Shown here in pieces: positions 61,906 through 64,000 of a DNA stretch of 64,000 bases. The notes beneath the pieces were generated by a model, which saw only the letters and a list, made by a program, of their open reading frames with translations, did no database searches and was not told the DNA's origin. How positions within the stretch are numbered: the first letter of the stretch is position 1; each line of letters starts with the position of its first letter. The stretch comes from Candidatus Methanoperedens sp. BLZ2 (GTDB lineage: Archaea; Halobacteriota; Methanosarcinia; Methanosarcinales; Methanoperedenaceae). The stretch spans positions 1-64,000 of the forward strand of contig NZ_NTMG01000074.1 of the NCBI RefSeq assembly GCF_002487355.1, given 5' to 3'. The translations under genes were made by a program, and so were the position numbers.

Positions 61906-62912
61906 GAGCCTGTATGAAAATTCCTTTTTTATGAAATGGAAGAACCTCTTCGAGCCAATCGCTTAAGCATTAAATGGATCATACCAGCATAAATCATTGA
62001 TTCACTTGATTCTGACAATCCTTCGTAGTCTTTACTCAAACGCCTATAACGACCCAACCATCCAAATGTACGTTCTACTACCCATCTTCGGGGAAGAACC
62101 TGAAAACCTTTTACATCATCACTACGCTTTACTATTTCCAATACCCAACAGCAATGTTCTTTGACCCAACCAATCAATTTTCCCGCATAACCACCATCAG
62201 CCCAAATCAGGCTCATACGAGATGATTTTCCAATATATTTTTCCAGAACAAGCTTGGCTCCATCTCGATCCTGTATATCGGCAGCATGCACTATTACCAT
62301 GAGCAAAAATCCCATCGTATCCACCAAAATGTGGCGTTTTCTTCCTTTTATCTTCTTACCAGCATCATAACCACGCACACCGCGAGTTTCAGTTGTTTTT
62401 ACTGATTGGCTATCTATTATCGCTGCGCTTGGTTCTGGTTGGCGACCATCAGCGATTCGCAATTCACTCCTCAAATCAGTATTTATTTGTTCCCAGATCC
62501 CTTTCAAACGCCAGAGACGGAAATAATGGTATACGGTGCTCCAAGGTGGGAAGTCATGGGGCATCATGCGCCATTGGCAACCTGAACGCAATATATAAAA
62601 AATAGCATTAAATATTATTCGAACAGCATGTTCACGTTTTCTGCCTCGTTTTGTTTTTGGTTTTGGAATGTGAGGTTCAACCTTTTGCCAATCCTTATCG
62701 GATATATCAGACTGATATGATATCATAAATAAATTTACCTTAGCATCAAAATTGTTGAACTAAATATTTAAAATTTTTTTATTAAATATAAAAAATTGAT
62801 ATATTCTATTGTTTTTGAAAAGTTGGATTATTGAATTGTTATTTATAATTAAAATAATATGAAAAATAATTATTTGACCTGACATTGTAAAATTTATTTT
62901 TCAGACAGGCTC
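61906..62912. mobile_element. IS5-family insertion sequence, 1007 bp
   Basis: Terminal inverted repeats GAGCCTGTATGAAAA and, from the other end, GAGCCTGTCTGAAAA bound it. The target is duplicated as TTA (61903-61905 and 62913-62915). One transposase on the minus strand lies between. It is the only complete IS in the window. Confidence 0.9.
61929..62726 (-). CDS. IS5-family transposase
   Basis: This 265-aa single-frame transposase has an N-terminal WQKVEPHIPKPK, the DDE core (AIIDSQSVKTTETRG, WADGGYAGKLI, VVERTFGWLGRYRR) and a GKKIKGRKRHILVDTMG segment, typical of the IS5/IS1031 group. All catalytic positions appear to be present, so it may be active. It spans nearly the whole IS. Confidence 0.9.
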   Translation of the reverse strand: MISYQSDISDKDWQKVEPHIPKPKTKRGRKREHAVRIIFNAIFYILRSGCQWRMMPHDFPPWSTVYHYFRLWRLKGIWEQINTDLRSELRIADGRQPEPSAAIIDSQSVKTTETRGVRGYDAGKKIKGRKRHILVDTMGFLLMVIVHAADIQDRDGAKLVLEKYIGKSSRMSLIWADGGYAGKLIGWVKEHCCWVLEIVKRSDDVKGFQVLPRRWVVERTFGWLGRYRRLSKDYEGLSESSESMIYAGMIHLMLKRLARRGSSIS

Positions 62913-63202
62913 TTAGTTTTTATCGACGCTGACAAAGTGAATTATATTAATTATTGGGAATTGTGCTTACCAAAAATCCGATCTGGTGGTCTATTGGTAA
63001 TTGATAATGTGCTCTGGAGTGGATCGGTTCTTAACCCGGAAGATGAAACTGAAAGAGCAATAGATGAATTCAACAAACATGTATATTCTGATAAACGTGT
63101 GGAAGTGGTAATGCTCCCGATTCGTGATGGTGTAACTCTTGCCTGGAAATTCTAAAGCGGAATGATCAGGATGCCGTATATTGCTAAAAAAAATCTGGAA
63201 AA

Positions 63203-64000
63203 ATGCAGATAATAGAGATTGATATGTTACGTACACGAATGTTGGGGAGAAAAATATTTGGTCCTTCATTCGATTATATCCTTTTCCTTCGCCCTCGACA
63301 GTGGCCTATTCTGACCTTTCAGTTGATTGTTGGGATATTTACTGCTCCTTCGGTCGCCGCGACCATTTCCCGGGGATCATTTGAGACATTTTCATGGAGC
63401 AGTCTTCTGATAGCTTGGCTGGCATGGGTTGTCTGCCTGAATGGAGGCACACTGGCTTTTAATAGCGCTTATGATCGCGATGAGAAAGATATTGCTTATC
63501 TGGTCAAGCCACCAATCCCACCTAACCATCTGGCGACCTTCTCCTTTATTTTAATGGCGATCGGCGCAGGTCTTGCTTTTCTTGTAACGCCGGCCTTCGG
63601 TCTGGTTACAGGAGGATGTGTCATAATGTCTGTCCTCTATTCTCATGATGCATTCCGCTGGAAGAGCATTCCTGGCGGCGACCTGGTTATTAATATAGTG
63701 GGTTACGGCGGGTGCACGACACTCTCAGGGATAATGATCGGGCAGGTTATTCTGGGTGCTATATCTGTCAGCCCGGACCTGGCAGGCTGGTTACTGATCG
63801 TGGGATTTGGCCTCTTATTTGGATCATTCTATCCTTTAACCCAGATCTACCAGCTGGACTCAGACCAAGAACGAGGCGACTTGACCCTGGTCGCTGCCAT
63901 TGGTGCAGGCAAAGCCCTGATCTTGGCCATCGTGCTAGGTATTGCGGCGGGGATATTTCTCCTTGGAGCCTCCTGGCTATGGAATGATGCTTTCAGACCG
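63203..64000 (+). CDS. UbiA-family prenyltransferase, 3' end outside window
   Basis: The frame is open to base 64000. A start at 63203 or 63224 is possible. The product has a first aspartate-rich motif, NSAYDRDEKD (N-x3-D-x3-D), many TM helices (about nine), and a second YQLDSDQERGD motif near the end. This matches membrane prenyltransferases of the UbiA family that make archaeal lipids, quinones or haem O. The precise substrate is not clear. Confidence 0.8.
   Translation, partial: MQIIEIDMLRTRMLGRKIFGPSFDYILFLRPRQWPILTFQLIVGIFTAPSVAATISRGSFETFSWSSLLIAWLAWVVCLNGGTLAFNSAYDRDEKDIAYLVKPPIPPNHLATFSFILMAIGAGLAFLVTPAFGLVTGGCVIMSVLYSHDAFRWKSIPGGDLVINIVGYGGCTTLSGIMIGQVILGAISVSPDLAGWLLIVGFGLLFGSFYPLTQIYQLDSDQERGDLTLVAAIGAGKALILAIVLGIAAGIFLLGASWLWNDAFRP

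Larger units (their letters stand above)
61510..63155 (+). pseudogene. O-methyltransferase split by an IS5-family element
   Basis: The 5' part (61510-61905) reads up to GLFDL and the 3' part (62916-63155) continues VFIDADKVNYINYWELCLPK, so removal of the IS and one TTA restores a 211-aa class I methyltransferase with GTFTGYSSLVMAEGLPDDGK (SAM loop) and the FIDADK motif of caffeoyl-CoA/catechol O-methyltransferases. The interruption truncates the protein before its metal site. Both parts still look intact, so the event may be recent. Confidence 0.85.

Noticed and set aside
29-64000. CRISPR arrays
   Set aside because: No regularly spaced direct repeats of 24-40 bp were seen; the repeats found are palindromic leaders, not arrays.

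Overview
The window looks like the chromosome of a methane-cycling archaeon of the Methanosarcinales, most like Candidatus Methanoperedens/ANME-2d. This is inference from gene content (DUF1638 protein, PolB2 operon with an inactivated RadA-like protein, Sua5, UbiA prenyltransferase, DUF7544-type membrane protein) and from archaeal promoters (BRE/TATA boxes about 25 bp before several start codons, TTG starts). The overall look is AT-rich. I identified no rRNA, tRNA, CRISPR array or integrase.

Layout. 0-4 kb: chromosomal-looking genes (membrane proteins, a RelE-type toxin-antitoxin pair, a glycosyltransferase). 4.2-14.7 kb: plasmid-like block with a structured leader, small genes, a primase-polymerase/helicase, and an operon for a conjugation-type membrane apparatus ending in a VirB4-like ATPase. 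14.7-21.3 kb: a stand-alone nuclease candidate, a membrane protein, a phosphoesterase and an AbrB/PIN toxin-antitoxin pair. 21.4-29.4 kb: a decayed, inverted relative of the plasmid module found at 40-44 kb. Its two parts (a DUF6573-type protein and the tail of a helicase) are now separated by about 6 kb that carries two TIR-domain effectors, a P-loop NTPase and Sua5. 29.5-47.7 kb: a better preserved plasmid-like module: DUF932, a broken primase-polymerase, RadC/JAB, a methyltransferase-helicase fusion, a zinc-finger protein, a 712-aa unknown, an E1/ThiF-like protein and two small proteins. A three-gene cassette (unknown, PLD-type nuclease, SNF2-type helicase) interrupts it and is flanked by 35-bp imperfect inverted repeats. 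47.9-52.1 kb: a Gabija-type pair (GajA/GajB) abutting a truncated methyltransferase. 52.4-55.5 kb: the PolB2 operon. 56.7-60.4 kb: a viperin-like radical SAM enzyme with a divergent CARF/wHTH-like regulator, a palindromic operator candidate between them, and a duplicated-domain protein. 60.6-64 kb: DUF1638, an O-methyltransferase split by an IS5-family element, and a UbiA prenyltransferase that runs off the window.

How it works together. The window is a defence island built on integrated plasmid remnants. Candidate defence functions are Gabija, viperin, two TIR effectors, the PLD/helicase cassette, a PD-(D/E)XK-like protein and two toxin-antitoxin pairs. The most unusual features are (i) four copies of a structured element, GCCAGATTTT-[hairpins]-AAAATCxGGC, each 56-65 nt before the first gene of a plasmid-type transcription unit; (ii) the inverted-repeat-bounded PLD/helicase cassette; and (iii) the viperin/CARF pair around a perfect 9-bp-arm palindrome.
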